Assembly (NCBI GenBank): GCA_021234155.1
Contig: JAJEKV010000164.1
Span: forward strand, 814,783-878,782
DNA length: 64,000 bases
Origin: Isoetes taiwanensis
Lineage: Eukaryota; Streptophyta; Lycopodiopsida; Isoetales; Isoetaceae
Direction of reading: 5' to 3'
Shown: positions 1-11,180 of the stretch, in pieces
Position numbering within the stretch: the stretch's first letter is position 1
How the letters are laid out: every line of letters begins with the position of its first letter
Notes under the pieces: generated by a model
Told to the model about the DNA's origin: nothing
What the model saw: only the letters and a program-made list of their open reading frames with translations
The model's database searches: none
Position numbers and translations under genes: made by a program

Positions 1-1
1 C

Positions 2-214
2 CTACGAGGATCAGGGAGGAACAAGTTTGATGACTACTCTCCCTTTTGCCAGAGTGCAAGGGATACTGTCTTTGAGAATAACCTTGCTTCATCAATGGAG
101 TCATTTTTATATAGGCAGGCCATTCACAGTATCAGAAGGACAGTGAGGATCTATGGGCTGCCATTTTCTGCAGAGAGGTTGTCCAGATTCACTGCTTATG
201 GACATTTCTGGTAA
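2..214 (+). CDS. C-terminal exon of an unidentified protein (cut by window edge)
   Basis: An open frame runs from the window edge to a TAA at 212-214 and gives about 70 residues. It has a balanced, protein-like composition ending in FTAYGHFW. It begins LRGSGRNKFDDYSPF and contains MESFLYRQAIHSIRRTVR, which could form an amphipathic basic helix. There is no start codon, so this would be the last exon or exon part of a gene lying to the left. I do not recognise the family. The following 390 bp to the Helitron end at 609 would then be 3' UTR or spacer. It could also be a captured exon from another element. Only composition and the open frame support it. Confidence 0.4.
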   Translation, partial: LRGSGRNKFDDYSPFCQSARDTVFENNLASSMESFLYRQAIHSIRRTVRIYGLPFSAERLSRFTAYGHFW

Positions 215-608
215 AAAACAACTTCAGTCTAACTGAAAGGCAGCTATCCAGATATAGATCCATGTACTATAATCACAAGCAACTTGCAGATGTTTATGGA
301 TCACTCTTACTGCTCTTGGAGGACAAGGACAAATTTCCCCTATTCTACAATAACAGTTGGCCTGCCAAGTCCTATATCTTTGGAACAACTGATGCTTTCA
401 ATGACTACTTCAACTCCATTTTCTTTGTTGAATCATAATCCTTCCATCTATCCGTGCTTTCTTACTGCCTTCCACTCTGGACTATCATCAGTGATGTGCT
501 CTTATCTAAAATTTTGTCTAGATTCATTATTTTGGTTTGTTTACTTTGTGAACAAGATTTTAGAGTTAAGGTAACAACCTACTATTGGACATCACTCTTA
601 TTAAGCTA
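215..608. other. AT-rich spacer or 3' UTR
   Basis: No convincing coding signal is visible. The short open frame at 284-574 has the composition of random AT-rich sequence. The stretch ends at the A (608) that precedes the CTAG terminus of the Helitron. Confidence 0.4.
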
Positions 609-770
609 CTAGTAATGGTGCCCAGCGTTGCTGGGCATCAGTTGGAAATCTGTAAATGTCTTGCTGCAATGGGAAAAGTGTGCAGTAACTTTTTTATTAT
701 AACAAAAATTTTCAAAAATATCCTTTTATTGTTGACATCTTGAAAATTGCACATTGAAGAGGTAATACAT

Positions 771-886
771 CTTTACTCATAACAGATGTGGTATTTTGTC
801 TTTAGGCAAACCAATGCGCAATTTCTGGCTTTACTCATAACAGATCTGGTGTTTTGTCTTTAGGCAAACCAATGTGCAATTTCTGG
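771..886. repeat. Two tandem 58-bp units
   Basis: Units 771-828 and 829-886 start CTTTACTCATAACAGAT and end CAATTTCTGG. They differ at only a few positions. They lie in the 3' part of Helitron 1 and are non-coding. Confidence 0.85.
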
Positions 887-1054
887 GACGAAAGCAAAAT
901 GGAGGGGCTATAAAGGGATCTTGAATTGTATTTTCTAACAGGCGTCATTGTTGGAGCAGGGGCGAAGGTCGATTGGCAAATGAGTTCTCATTAAAGGTCG
1001 TCTATAATAATGGTTTATATTTTTGTTGACATTGTTTCTTTCCACGTTGCATAT

Positions 1055-1300
1055 GACTTATGAATATTTATTGAGGAGGTTGTGAAGTTATCTTGTTCGA
1101 TTTATCTTGTGAATATTCATTGAGGAGGTTATAAAATTACCTTGTAAATATCTCTTGAGGGTTGGAAAGTTGCATTAAGCAAGTACCAGTTGCCTAAACA
1201 AATTAAGTCGTCTTGTGAATATGTGTGGCAGAGGTTGCAAAGTTGAATGAACATGTGAACATGTGTGGAGGTTGTGAAGTTGCATGAACAGGGTATCGAT
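1055..1300. repeat. Degenerate tandem repeat, about 60-bp period
   Basis: Four or five decayed copies of a motif of the form CTTGTGAATAT...GAGGTTGTGAAGTTG follow one another inside Helitron 1. Copies are separated by 55-70 bp and differ by substitutions and small gaps. No coding signal. The rest of 1300-2300 shows nothing I can identify. Confidence 0.5.
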
Positions 1301-2686
1301 TGCCCTAACAATTTTGTTCATTCAAGATAATCTCCAAATGGATTTACCATAAAAAACATTACAGCACTTTACAATAGGCATTGCAAAATTGCTAAGCTTT
1401 TTTCATCACGTAACCACCAGTGCATAGGTCTAGTTTGCATCTCTGGTTAAATTGTTTGAAAACTTTGGTTTACTCCTATATGCTCCCCATGATGAATGGA
1501 GTGTATGTCAATCTCAGAATAGAATAGTTAGATCTTACCATGCAAATCAAGTTTTTTTATGGTTAAGAACCGCTTCAAAGAACCGTACCATACATGTAAC
1601 ATACCAATGCATGCATGTGTCGCTAACAACGTTCAGAAAATAACATGCCAGCCTTTCTTTAACTCATCATAATGATGTCGAATACACAAATGTTACATTT
1701 TTCCCTACCTCATATGCATGGTACCTCGATTCTCATTTGTGTCTGATCAGAATGCAACTTACAAATTCTCACTTCTCTTTTGCATATAGGATCACCATGT
1801 TTTCATGAGGATACTATGCTTTTAGAAATGTGTAGGCTCTTTCCCTATCATATCATTAAAGAGCCATGAGCAAAGTCATATGAGATTTAGATATGCTATG
1901 CTTAATCTTGAAAGATGAAAAGGTACTGCAGAGCAGCAAGCGGTTATAATACTTTGTACAATTAATATATGGTGAAGCCTACTTGAGTTAAGCTGCACCA
2001 ATGCTAACAATATGGATCAACATGAGGATGAGCTTCTTTCATAGCCCTGCAACTTTGCAATTTCTTCACATTGTCTCCCATTTTCCATTTTCCAATAGAC
2101 CACGCATAGAGCATGATTAACATGCAGTTTTAACGTGCCTGTTTTTTAGGATTTTTAAACTCTATTCTATCCAATCAATACCTTCTGTGATAGTTCAATA
2201 GCTACTGCAAAATGATGCTCATCTGGTGTTGCATTAATAACGCTAGTTCTAGATCTCTCGCCTCGTATTTATCAAGTCATTGTTGAAGAAAGTCAATAGC
2301 TTTCTGTTTGTCTATCTCAGGGAGAGCTCTCCACTTTCCTCCTTGATATTATTCCATCCAAAACAATCTGTAACATCCACAACGGGCATCTGCTGGAACA
2401 AAGGAATGTATTGTTGATCCCCTTGGCGGAAAGGAATCCCCAGGAATTTCTGCCAAGTTGCTAGGCTACCAATCTGGTCGTGAGCATATGTATCCGAGAG
2501 ACTTCTATAAGCAAGAATGTCTGGTTTTTTGCTCTCAATCTTGATCACAGAGATGCATTGACTGCAAAAACCATTTAATGTCTTAAAGCCATATCACCAA
2601 AGCAGATCAAGAACACTCCGGGTAGATGCTCAAAAAAAGTAACAGCGGATGCAGGGCGCAATGGAGAAATTAATAAAACCACAGAC

Positions 2687-2818
2687 CTGGAGTTTATGGG
2701 ATTTAATATAAGTCCAAACATCCTTCAAGAGCTGAGGCCTATTGCTTTCACCCCTTCCGACAAAACTTCTCATGGCAGATGATAGTGGATGAGGCTTAGC
2801 CTTTATTGCATCTAACAA
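2687..2818 (-). pseudogene. SWIB/MDM2-domain exon fragment
   Basis: The minus-strand frame reads PLSSAMRSFVGRGESNRPQL followed by LKDVWTYIKSHKLQ. This matches the first half of a SWIB domain: the 'L-S-x-A-(L/M)-(R/Q)-x-F-(V/L)-G' start and the 'VW-YIK-x-H/N-LQ' helix. SWIB proteins include chromatin-remodelling subunits and plant plastid or nuclear SWIB factors. The exon ends at CAG|GT (2687/2686), a normal donor, but no second half (the part after LQ, usually DP-x-x-KR) is found downstream. It abuts the topoisomerase II exon directly at about 2818-2824, with no intergenic DNA. I infer that two unrelated genes were joined by Helitron capture. Family membership rests on motif recognition only. 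Confidence 0.6.
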
Positions 2819-2821
2819 CTA

Positions 2822-3965
2822 ATTTCAGCATTCTCCATTATTTGCTTGGGACTGGCATCACGAACATTCAAGAGCTTTCCTCGTAGGGGAAAAACGCCAT
2901 AGTTGTTATGACCAACAACACTTATCCCACTCATCTGCAGAATATAAACTTCATATTATAAGCTTGAAGGCTTTGTCTATATCTATCTAAATCACATAAT
3001 CTACATACTGCAAGAGCTTTTGCTGAGTCTCCCTCTGTTAATATTAAAGTACACATTTCTGAGTTCTTGCCACCAGCATCATTTGCATCATCTAATTTAG
3101 GAATGCCTGTCACCCTCTGTCTTTTTGCTCCATCATTTTTCTTCAGGTCCTTGCTTTGCTTAAAGTCGGCCCATGTAAGAACATTGTCAACTGCTCCACA
3201 CTTTGCAACTGTGCAAAATAAGAAACGTTCAGACCTCCCATTGAGTAGATGTTATGACTACAAAGGAGATAAGGTAATTAGAAGCATTTAAACCTAATTA
3301 TGCATTACCTTTTTCGGGGAACTCGAGTCGAGTTCACACTTTGATCCAAATGCACTTTCGGACGGGTTGTCGAGTTTCCTTAGCTTGAGAATCGAAGGCG
3401 AGGATTTGGCAACCAAACAATTGACAAAGATCCACAAATGATTCTTTATCTGAAATGCCTTCACTTCGGAGTTTTGTTCTTTTGTTTACAATTGTCATGA
3501 TATGACTTGTAATCGATCGATCCACGGCTGCTACATGATGACCACCTCGATTGTGGCAATGTTGTTGACAAAGCTTACGAGCAATGAGATTCATTAAAAT
3601 TGTGCAAACAAGAAGGTGTCCAAGTTTAAATGCAAATAAGCATACGGCTGAAACCGTCTGGCCGCTTAAGCTCACACAAACCTCCCATCTATCATTCACT
3701 TTTCCGTAGAATTCGTAATAGGAGACATGCCTTAGCATAGCAATTTAGAAGTAGCGAATGCAGAAATTTAGGAAAGACACTGACTTTGGAAGAGGCTCTT
3801 CTTTGTTCTGTTGAGCAGTAGCCAGATAGAGGCCGCAATAGTCAGCAAAAGATTTAATGGCTAGCTTTTTGCCATTCAGTTCCACTTTTACTGTCTTACC
3901 CAGACATCCAGCCATATCCAGAACACGCTTAGACATGAACGCTACAGCATCCTCTAACACGCTTA
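2822..3965 (-). pseudogene. TOP2: DNA topoisomerase II fragment (captured, frameshifted)
   Basis: Minus-strand exons spell the middle of a eukaryotic type II topoisomerase. In gene order, 3965-3780 gives SKRVLDMAGCLGKTVKVELN of the GHKL/transducer region. 3700-3660 gives VNDRWEVCVSLS. 3600-3340 gives IRGGHHVAAVDRSITSHI-like and AFDSQAKET pieces. 3208-3009 gives the TOPRIM start with LTEGDSAKALA. 2934-2822 gives GVFPLRGKLLNVRDASPKQ. The last two exons have perfect sense and GT-AG junctions (74-bp intron 2935-3008; acceptor before 3208). The upstream exons need at least three frame changes (near 3560, 3385 and 3360) and have unclear splice sites. The N-terminal ATPase, the rest of TOPRIM, the WHD and the catalytic tyrosine domain are absent. 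It starts abruptly near 3965 and ends in a fusion with the SWIB exon, so it is a captured, dead fragment. Confidence 0.88.
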
Positions 3966-4256
3966 ACAGGATCTCCTTTAACAGAAATCAAAAAGAAATA
4001 CACAACTCTTTTGGCTGCCGGACCATTCTACAACATGTACAGAACAGTGTGGAGCATCCACCTCAGTGAGTCGAGGCATTTTAGATCTATGCCCTCCGTG
4101 AAGAGAATCCGTGAAGAAAAGGCATTAGGGTTTGAAAGAACGCCAAAAAAAAAGGGCATCTATCTGGACCGTCTAACTTCTAATTTCATCAAATCTGGGC
4201 CGTCGAAAGTTTTAGGGTTTTATGCACGACATACACTAAAACTTTATAATAAAGGA

Positions 4257-4735
4257 TGCTGTCTGTATTGGCTATATACTACTATCTCTTTCAGCATGTT
4301 TTCATATCAAAAGCATGGATTTTGCTTTGTACTTAAAGTTTTATAATTAACGACAAAACCAACTCTTACTCTAAAAAAAAAATATATATATCATAATATA
4401 TATAAAATTACTTTGGATGCCCCCATGGAATAGATATCTATATATTCAAATCGATCTAGGCCGTTCATTTAAAAATAGGTGAGGTGGCGAACATATAGCT
4501 ATTGGATCTTCATGGGGAACATGCATGGGCATGCATGGGGGCATGCACCATATCCCCAAGCCATTGGATCAAAAGGGGAGAAGAAATCCTAGCCCTTCAA
4601 TTTTGTTACGAAGGTGCAAGGAAGGTCCCTAAAAGTGGATTTGATGCAGCAGATTGTAACCGTTAGATCAAAGGGTGAGGATAAATCCTAGCCCTTAACT
4701 TTTTATATTAAATTGATATATGTTTTTTTAAAGAG
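4257..4735. other. Non-coding stretch, left part of a duplicated unit
   Basis: AT-rich sequence with short poly-A and TA runs (4372-4410). The portion from about 4560 (CCATTGGATCAAAAGGG...AATCCTAGCCCTT) recurs diverged at about 6255-6330. This indicates that the duplicated unit described next begins here. Confidence 0.5.
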
Positions 4736-5040
4736 GTGAGGTGGCACTCTCATTAACAAAAAGTTAGTGAGGTGGCAAAGCATTTATGAATGCACTTTCC
4801 AAGAAGCTTCTTTATTTTAATCGCATTCAAAGGCACGTAACTTGCAGTACAGAGGTCGGATGAAAGTGGGGCCTGCGCCATTGGATCCCTCTCGTTGAGA
4901 GCTTTCCCATGACTAGTGCTTTGGCACTATTCCGTTGCAGTTGGAGCCAACGTGATCAGATTCTAAGAACCTTCTTAGAATCAGAACTTTACAAAATCTA
5001 TGGTAATTTAAGGGAATCTAGGGGAATCTTCATGGGATCT
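4735..5040. repeat. Duplicated segment, copy 1 (copy 2 at 6335-6640)
   Basis: Both copies share the order: GAGGTGAGxTGxCAC, GTGAGGTGGCAAAGCATTT, GCATTCAAAGGCACGTAAC, GCTCTCGTxGAGA, GCTTTGGCA, CAGTTGGAG. They then run into a GAATCT array. Identity is around 80 percent by eye. With the arrays included, the unit is about 1.6 kb in tandem. There is no coding content. Confidence 0.8.
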
Positions 5041-6205
5041 TTAGGAATCTAGAGGAATCTCAACAGAACCTTAGGGAATTTGAAGAATCTCAAGAGAATC
5101 TTTAGGATTCTTCGGAGAATCTTTAGGAATCTAGGGGAATCCTCATAATATCTCAGGGAAGCTAAGAGAATCTACATAGAATCTTGGGGAATGTAGAGGA
5201 ATCTTGGAATAGTCTTTGGGAATTTAGGGAATCTTAGGGACTATGGGAACCTCAAGAGGATCTATGGGAATCTAGGGGAATCTTCATAGAGGATCTAGAT
5301 AGAATCTTGGGGAATCTATATGAATCTTGAGAGAATAGTTCAGAATGTAAGGGAATCTCGATGGAATCTTTAAGAATCTAGGGGAATCTTGATGAAATCT
5401 TGGAGAACCCAAGGAAATCTTCATAGGATCTATGGGAATCTACATAGAATTGTGGGGAATCTAGGTGAATCTTGGGACGATCTTTGAGGATCTATGGGAA
5501 TCTCGAGAGAATTTATGGAAACCTAGGGAATCCTCATAGAATATTTGAGAATCTACGTGAACCTTGATAGGATCTTAGAGAATCTAGAAGAACCTATATA
5601 AAATCTTTAAAATTCTAGGGGAATCTTAATGGAATCTTTTAGATTCTATGAGAATCTTGATGGAATCTCGATCTTCATAGTATCTAAGGGAATCTAAAGG
5701 AATCTCAATAAAATCTTTAGAAATCTAGGGAATCTTGATGAAATCCTTGAGAATCTTTGGGAATCTAGGAGAATCTAGAAGAATCTAGGGAAATCTTGAT
5801 GGAATCTAAAGGAATCTTTATATGATCTAAAGGAATCTTTAAGAATCTAAGGGAATCTTGATGAAATCTTATAGAACTTAAAGGAATCTTCATAGAATCT
5901 AAAGGAATCCAAGAGAATCTACATAGAATCCTGGAGAGTGTAGGTGAATCTTGAGACAATCTTTGGGAATCTAGGGCAATCTCAATAGAATCTATGGGAA
6001 TCTTAGAAAAATCTTTGAGAATTTAGGGGAATCCAAGGGAATCTTCATAAAATCTTCGATAATATAGGGGAATCTAGGTCTTTATCAAAATTGAATGAAT
6101 CTAGGGAATCTATGTATATACGAATCTTGAAATAGTATTTGGAAATCTAGAAAAATCTCTGTAGAATCTTAAAGATCTAGCAGAATCTTTCACATTGGTG
6201 TGATT
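4970..6205. repeat. Degenerate GAATCT array 1
   Basis: About 1.2 kb made almost entirely of variants of GGGAATCTAGGGGAATCTTC, TGGAATCTTTAGG and AGAATCTTGATGG. The basal periodicity is near 10-12 bp with higher-order units near 22-35 bp. Translations such as DSIKIPLDS on the minus strand arise from the repeat and are not a gene. Confidence 0.9.
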
Positions 6206-6334
6206 TGCAGGGTCGGCTTCACACAATCCTTCATAGGGTGAATTTGGTGTTTCCAATCTTTAGTCGTTAGACCAAAAGGGAAGGAAAAATCCTAACCATT
6301 ATTTTTTTAATTAAATTTTAATTTTTTATATTAA

Positions 6335-6640
6335 AGGAGGTGAGTTGCCACCATCATAAATAAAAAAGTAATGAGGTGGCAAAAGCATTTTGCAAATGCA
6401 CTTTTTAGGAACCTTCCTTTTCCGTAATGGCCTTCAAAGGCTCGTAACATGCAGCAAGGGGTCGGCGGAAGGTGACGCCCACATCTTTGGATTGCTCTCG
6501 TCGAGAACTTTTCAATGAGTGATGCTTTGGCATCATTATGTCGCAGTTGGAGTCAATGTGATCAAATTCTAAGAATCTTCTTGGAACATTAGAATTTTAT
6601 GGAATCTACAGTAATTTATGGGAATCTAGAGGAATCTTCA
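6335..6640. repeat. Duplicated segment, copy 2
   Basis: Diverged second copy of 4735-5040, with the same internal landmarks and the same transition into a GAATCT array at about 6545. Confidence 0.8.
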
Positions 6641-6905
6641 TAGAATCTTTGAGATTCTAGAAGAATCTCAAGAGAAATCTTGGAGAATCCATAGGAATCA
6701 CAAGAGAATCTTTGAGAATTTAGGAGAATCTTGATGGAATCTTGAAGAATGTAGGAGGATCTACATAGAAACTTGAAGAATCTAGAGAAATCTTGGGATC
6801 TCAAGATCTTAAGGAATAATGGAAAAATCTGAAGAGAATCTCAAGGAATTTATGGAAATCTCAAGAGAATCTTTGAGAATCCAATAGAATCTAAGAGATA
6901 TATCT
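6545..6905. repeat. Degenerate GAATCT array 2
   Basis: Second, shorter array of the same GAATCT-type repeat following copy 2 of the flanking unit. A related array closes the window at 63790-64000, so the repeat is dispersed. Confidence 0.88.
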
Positions 6906-6974
6906 CTGTATTTTGCTTCTAGTTGGATTTGTACAGCCCCTAACTCATACAGGCCCTACATAGCACAAAGACTT

Positions 6975-6981
6975 GTATATA

Positions 6982-7024
<43 letters not shown>
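6975..7024. repeat. Compound (TA)n-(AAT)n microsatellite
   Basis: A (TA)8-type run (6975-6990) passes directly into about eleven AAT units (6991-7024). Confidence 0.95.
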
Positions 7025-7026
<2 letters not shown>

Positions 7027-7927
7027 TGCACACAAAATGGCGGGTTTGATTGGGTTGACTCCAGAAACAAATAATTTATGAAAGCCCAATTAAAATCGAT
7101 TGAATTGAGTCTAGAAACTAATAATTGCTTTGTTACAATATTTTTTCACAAATTACTACTATCCAAAGTAGAATTGTTAAAGAATCTCATGATTTTATAA
7201 TTATAAAGGTAGGAGAATGCATGGATATGTGCATGCAATGTCCGCCATAATGTGACAATCTAATTCCCGAAGGAGAAATTATGTGGGACTACCCATGCAT
7301 CATCTATAACTTCTTTTGTACTGCACGTAAACTTTTGAATCGGTTGACATCCTTTGGGTACTTATAGCAACAGAGAGTATTGTTTGAAGAGCACCTATGT
7401 GTCTGTCTATGTATCATGAATTTTTGGACCTTCGCTTGAAGGACTGGATCTATAGGCAGTTCAACAGAAAAATGATGTCAATTAGTATATCGGCTTCAGT
7501 ACGCAAGACGAGGTGGGCATGTGGCAATTCACGTTTTTTAAATTCTACGACGATTATTATATATGATATATGTTGAAAGAATTTATGAAAATGCTATTTT
7601 AACCAATGTAGCCTTCCGTAAAAGCACTGGACGACAACCATAGGAACATCAGATGCATTTTGCCCAGGTCTATCGCTTGCATTTCTGGTCAATCTGTATT
7701 TAACAATGTAAGATGACAAAGGGGCCAATGCATCACCACTCGCATGGAGCACCACCTTTGACTCCCCAAGACTGAAGAGGACAAGACAAAGCTCTCTCTA
7801 CAAATAGTCCTCATCATTTTGCACCCTCCTATTGCGAAAGGTAGACGTTCTGAAATAGTTTAATCGAGCATCCTCAATCCTCGAATACATATCGATCAAA
7901 TACTCTCCATGTAGACGATTCAATTGA
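7025..7927. other. No recognisable feature
   Basis: AT-rich sequence. I see no coding frame, repeat or element terminus that I can support here. Confidence 0.4.
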
Positions 7928-8236
7928 ATGAATCATTCTTCATGCACCAATCTAGCCCTATACCACTGCAATTGCATAAAACCATGCTCATTTCAAAGTT
8001 CCCAACCAATTGTGCCATGTGAAAAGAAACGGATATTGCAACGGTTCATATATAGGGTCGGAGAATATTATGAAGGTTGGCTTCCTTCATTACGAACCCA
8101 AAAACCAGCAATTCGAGGAGTAATATCAGCCGTGTTATTTATATTTGCAATGGTCACAATTTCATTGCTTGCAACCACTCCTTGGATGGTAATATATGCT
8201 GACGGTAAATGCATATTTCCCATTCGAAGGTTTTGA
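7928..8236 (+). CDS. Hypothetical exon with one membrane segment
   Basis: The frame starts with ATG and gives 102 residues. The first part is polar. Residues about 58-88 form IRGVISAVLFIFAMVTISLL, a convincing single membrane span preceded by basic residues (LRTQKPAIR). A possible splice donor (GACG|GTAAAT) near 8202 would end an exon after YADG. The pattern 'basic loop, then hydrophobic span, then short exposed end' is vaguely like segments of large RND/NPC1-type transporters, but no diagnostic motif is present. Function unknown. The sequence immediately downstream belongs to a repeat family, so it may be repeat-derived. Confidence 0.25.
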   Translation: MNHSSCTNLALYHCNCIKPCSFQSSQPIVPCEKKRILQRFIYRVGEYYEGWLPSLRTQKPAIRGVISAVLFIFAMVTISLLATTPWMVIYADGKCIFPIRRF

Positions 8237-8249
8237 CTAAATGGATTAA

Positions 8250-9232
8250 TTTGGTTGAGAATTGAATTGATAATTCCAATCCATTAAAATGAAACTCTTT
8301 GGTTTACAGGCTTTTGCATATTGTTCAGATTCATCATAGATATACCAATGTATTAGATGTCCTGTTTCTGTTGTGGGTCGTAGTTAGTGATATGTTTGTC
8401 CTATAATAGTTACCGACGAAGGAAAATCTAAATTTACAAACCCATCACTTACTCCAGGCACACTGAAGCAGAATGGTTTGTTTACTTTTCTCGCTAGTTT
8501 AGCAAACTCTTATATGTTGTACAGCTTGTATAATATCATAGACAAGGGGGGTAAAGATGGCAACAACCATTTGCTTTGTTGCAACAGAATCCATCTTGCT
8601 CGATGTTGAGCAACGAAATTTAACAATAGATCATCTATTACTCTACGAGCACATCACATAACTTCGATGTATAGCCAAGTTCATGTGTTGTGCACAAACT
8701 TGCCAATGTGCAGAAGCTCGTAATGTTACTTCACCTTCTGTACCATTTGCTTGAATTTGTGTTTGGCTTGACGTTGTTGCATCTCTTAGCGATATAGTGA
8801 ATGCTCTCTAGTCATGTCTCTCATTCTAGATTTACCTTGTTCAGTTACACTTGCCATATGCACTCTCTATCCTTCTTAGATAGTTGTGCAGATGGCTTCA
8901 CCTCCCTTTGTCGCATTCTCACTCTATCATCCTTAGAGCAAGTTCTACTCTTCTATGTCGTATCATGTTCCTATCCACCTCGGGCAAGTTTGCATAGCGT
9001 TCTCTCTCTCTTTGACGTGTGATCTCTCTACTCTCTTTGGATGAGTTGGCATGACATTCTCTTGTTTTGTATTGTCTTCTCGCTATATCCTCTTCTGCTA
9101 AATTTATGCAACACTCTTCAGCTGGACTACTCAAATTTGTACTACTATTCTGCTAACCCACAGCTCGAGCTATGTGTTTTATAGTTCTTTCTATTGCTAC
9201 CCTAGCTCGTTGTTGTCTTGCATGTTATCTAG
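8250..9232 (-). repeat. Repeat unit Y, copy 1, with Arg/Glu-rich repeat-protein fragment
   Basis: The same sequence recurs at 11165-11454 plus 14248-14680 plus 15944-16160 (copy 2, interrupted) and at 18722-18940 (copy 3, partial). On the minus strand at 9134-8919 it encodes repeats of about 20 residues of the form 'A-N-x-x-(E/K)-x-x-R-x-(I/M)-x-R-(Q/H)-R': ECHANSSKESREITRQRERE, then [20 protein letters not shown]. This resembles the STPR-type basic repeats that accompany some Helitron and other mobile-element proteins. That link is an inference from motif shape. The frame breaks soon after, so it is a decayed fragment. Confidence 0.6.
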
Positions 9233-9383
9233 TTCTTTCTCTTATCCTCTCCCTATCCTCCTCGATCAAATTTACATATCACTCTCTATCTCTCTGTCGT
9301 GCTCGTTATCTCTTGTGTTCAAGTCTCTGGGGGTCCGTCATATGTCCTCATGGACGCTGCCAATGTGGCATGACGTAAAAATA

Positions 9384-9590
<207 letters not shown>

Positions 9591-10234
9591 TATATCTCTC
9601 GGTTAGATTCTGTGTTGCCATAGCCAGTTCCAGTGACATAGTTCCATGGCTCAGTTCCATAGCCATAGTATAGTCATAACCGACACAACCATGACAGATT
9701 TGCCTATGCTTCTACTAAATTTGAAAAGGGAATGGAACTGGATATGTCGCCATGGCAGGAGCGCTGGATATGTCGCCATGGCAGGAGCTAGAACTGGTTG
9801 TGCTGCCATGGCAGGAACTGAACTAGTTTCCAGTAATTTTGACTAATTTCTAATAATTTATAGGAACTGGAACTGAGCTAGTTCCACTAATTTCGACTGG
9901 CCATAGCTAGTTTTATAGCCATAGCAGTGACACAATGCATTGTCCTTTTTGCACAGCATGAAGCCAAAGCTTCAGCCCCTGCCTCAGTTTATATCTATTA
10001 CTGCATGTAACCTACAACTATTTTGGTTTTTCTTAGTTTCTTTCTAGTTTGTTCCATGTTTTGCTTGATTAGACAGGGATAACATCTCTAGACGAAGCAA
10101 AGGCTATCGAAGAGCTCGGGTCATGGAAGGCAAAAGGGACCATGATTAGAATCAATAGGAAGCATTTCATACAGCAATAAAAATTCGGAGCAAGCTGGCC
10201 CAACCAGCAAAATCCGGCAGCGACAGTAGAAATA
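9591..10234. other. Imperfect short repeats, otherwise nothing recognised
   Basis: Contains repeated GTTCCATGGC/TAGCCATAG motifs and two copies of ATGTCGCCATGGCAGGAGC near 9748-9790. No gene or element end recognised. Confidence 0.4.
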
Positions 10235-11180
10235 TGGAAAAAACTCAAAGAGCAAAACTGCCAAGAGTTAATTTCTTCTTTTCAAATCTGAGGCAACCCA
10301 TAAACAGATCGATGTTTTGGAACAAAAAAGAAGAGAGGCGTAACAAATGAGAGTAAGTACCCACTCACTCACTCTTCCAAATCCCCGTGGAAGAAAATAA
10401 TGCAGGACTTCGCTTGATGATAGAAGATGAAAAGGATTGGCATCAGAAGGAACGAGGGTGAAGGTTTGTTTAACATAGCCAGGGGTCTACATGCAAGCAT
10501 TCAGATTCAAGAGATTGTAGTGGATATTCTATTCTGAGCACTGGACAGTCGGATGGTGCTCTAAGCGTGTATCATGACAACGAACGACAACCAAATCATC
10601 TACTAATTCATGTAATGTAGAGATTCTGAAATTACGCTCTTCCACCCCCAGTCCTCTACAATTGAGTATTTATAGACCTCTTGTATAAATATTCTATACA
10701 TACTACATACGTATTTTTCCAACCAAGTGTCAGTTTAATGGTCTCTCTTAATCATAACGAAATTGTATTAAAATACTTACATCACTTGTCTACTAACACC
10801 CTAAGCTTGTTATATTATGGTATAAAAAAAAACACCAAGAAATCAAGCTTTAAGACATTAGAAGCATTACATCCATATAGCCATTAGCCGATAATGTTCC
10901 CCACCAAGCTCAAAAACAACTGTAAGCTCAACACTGCGTAATTATTATCCCAGTCTGGTTCTCTATCAAAAGTTTGCTATTAATTGACTTGCATTTTTCA
11001 CCTGAATTGACGAAGATATCAAAATATTAGACAGAAAAATATGATAAGTTAAAGCTTTTCAGTGCAACATATAGAGGAGATTTTACAACCTGAAGATACA
11101 GGCCATTATATGCTTGGATATAAACTTTTCTAGTGTTCAAACTGAGATTCAAACTTGAATCATTAATAAATGTAAAGAAT
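10235..11180 (-). repeat. Repeat unit X, copy 1 (with GH5 trefoil exon remnant)
   Basis: Starts AAAGAGCAAAACTGCCAAG and is closely repeated at 16160-17130 and 18940-19878. On the minus strand at about 11175-11085 it encodes TFINDSSLNLSLNTRKVYIQ then AYNGLYLQ before a GT donor. This is the same exon that is better preserved in copy 2 (glucan 1,3-beta-glucosidase trefoil domain). The next exon is also present further down on the minus strand (about 11005-10920) but decayed. It is a relic. Confidence 0.65.

Larger units (their letters stand above)
609..4256 (-). mobile_element. Helitron 1 carrying TOP2 and SWIB gene fragments
   Basis: Read on the minus strand, the 3' end is an 8-bp-stem hairpin (TGCCCAGC, loop AAC, GCTGGGCA; plus coordinates 619-637) followed by CTAG at 612-609. 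The next base is T, exactly the Helitron rule. The 5' end begins TCCTTTATTATAAAG at 4256, preceded by A. The same layout, including a TGCAC...GCAC-type segment just inside, occurs at the 5' end of Helitron 2. The 3' ends of both, and of a third copy at 57973, match over the terminal 70-90 bp, so the boundaries were set by comparison. No Rep/helicase is visible inside, so the element would be non-autonomous. It carries a topoisomerase II fragment and a SWIB-domain exon, both on the element's sense strand. An unidentified open stretch lies at 2312-2548 (minus; contains GSLATWQKFLGIPF). Confidence 0.8.

Noticed and set aside
2312-2548. Second half of the SWIB domain in Helitron 1
   Set aside because: The frame (GSLATWQKFLGIPF...) does not carry the DP-x-x-KR continuation expected after the SWIB LQ; it may be a third captured piece but is unassigned.
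5765-6804. Minus-strand frames rich in DSIKIPLDS
   Set aside because: Produced by the GAATCT array.
7928-8236. NPC1/Patched-like transporter segment
   Set aside because: Only a hydrophobic span after a basic loop is shared; no sterol-sensing or RND motif is visible, so it is left as hypothetical.
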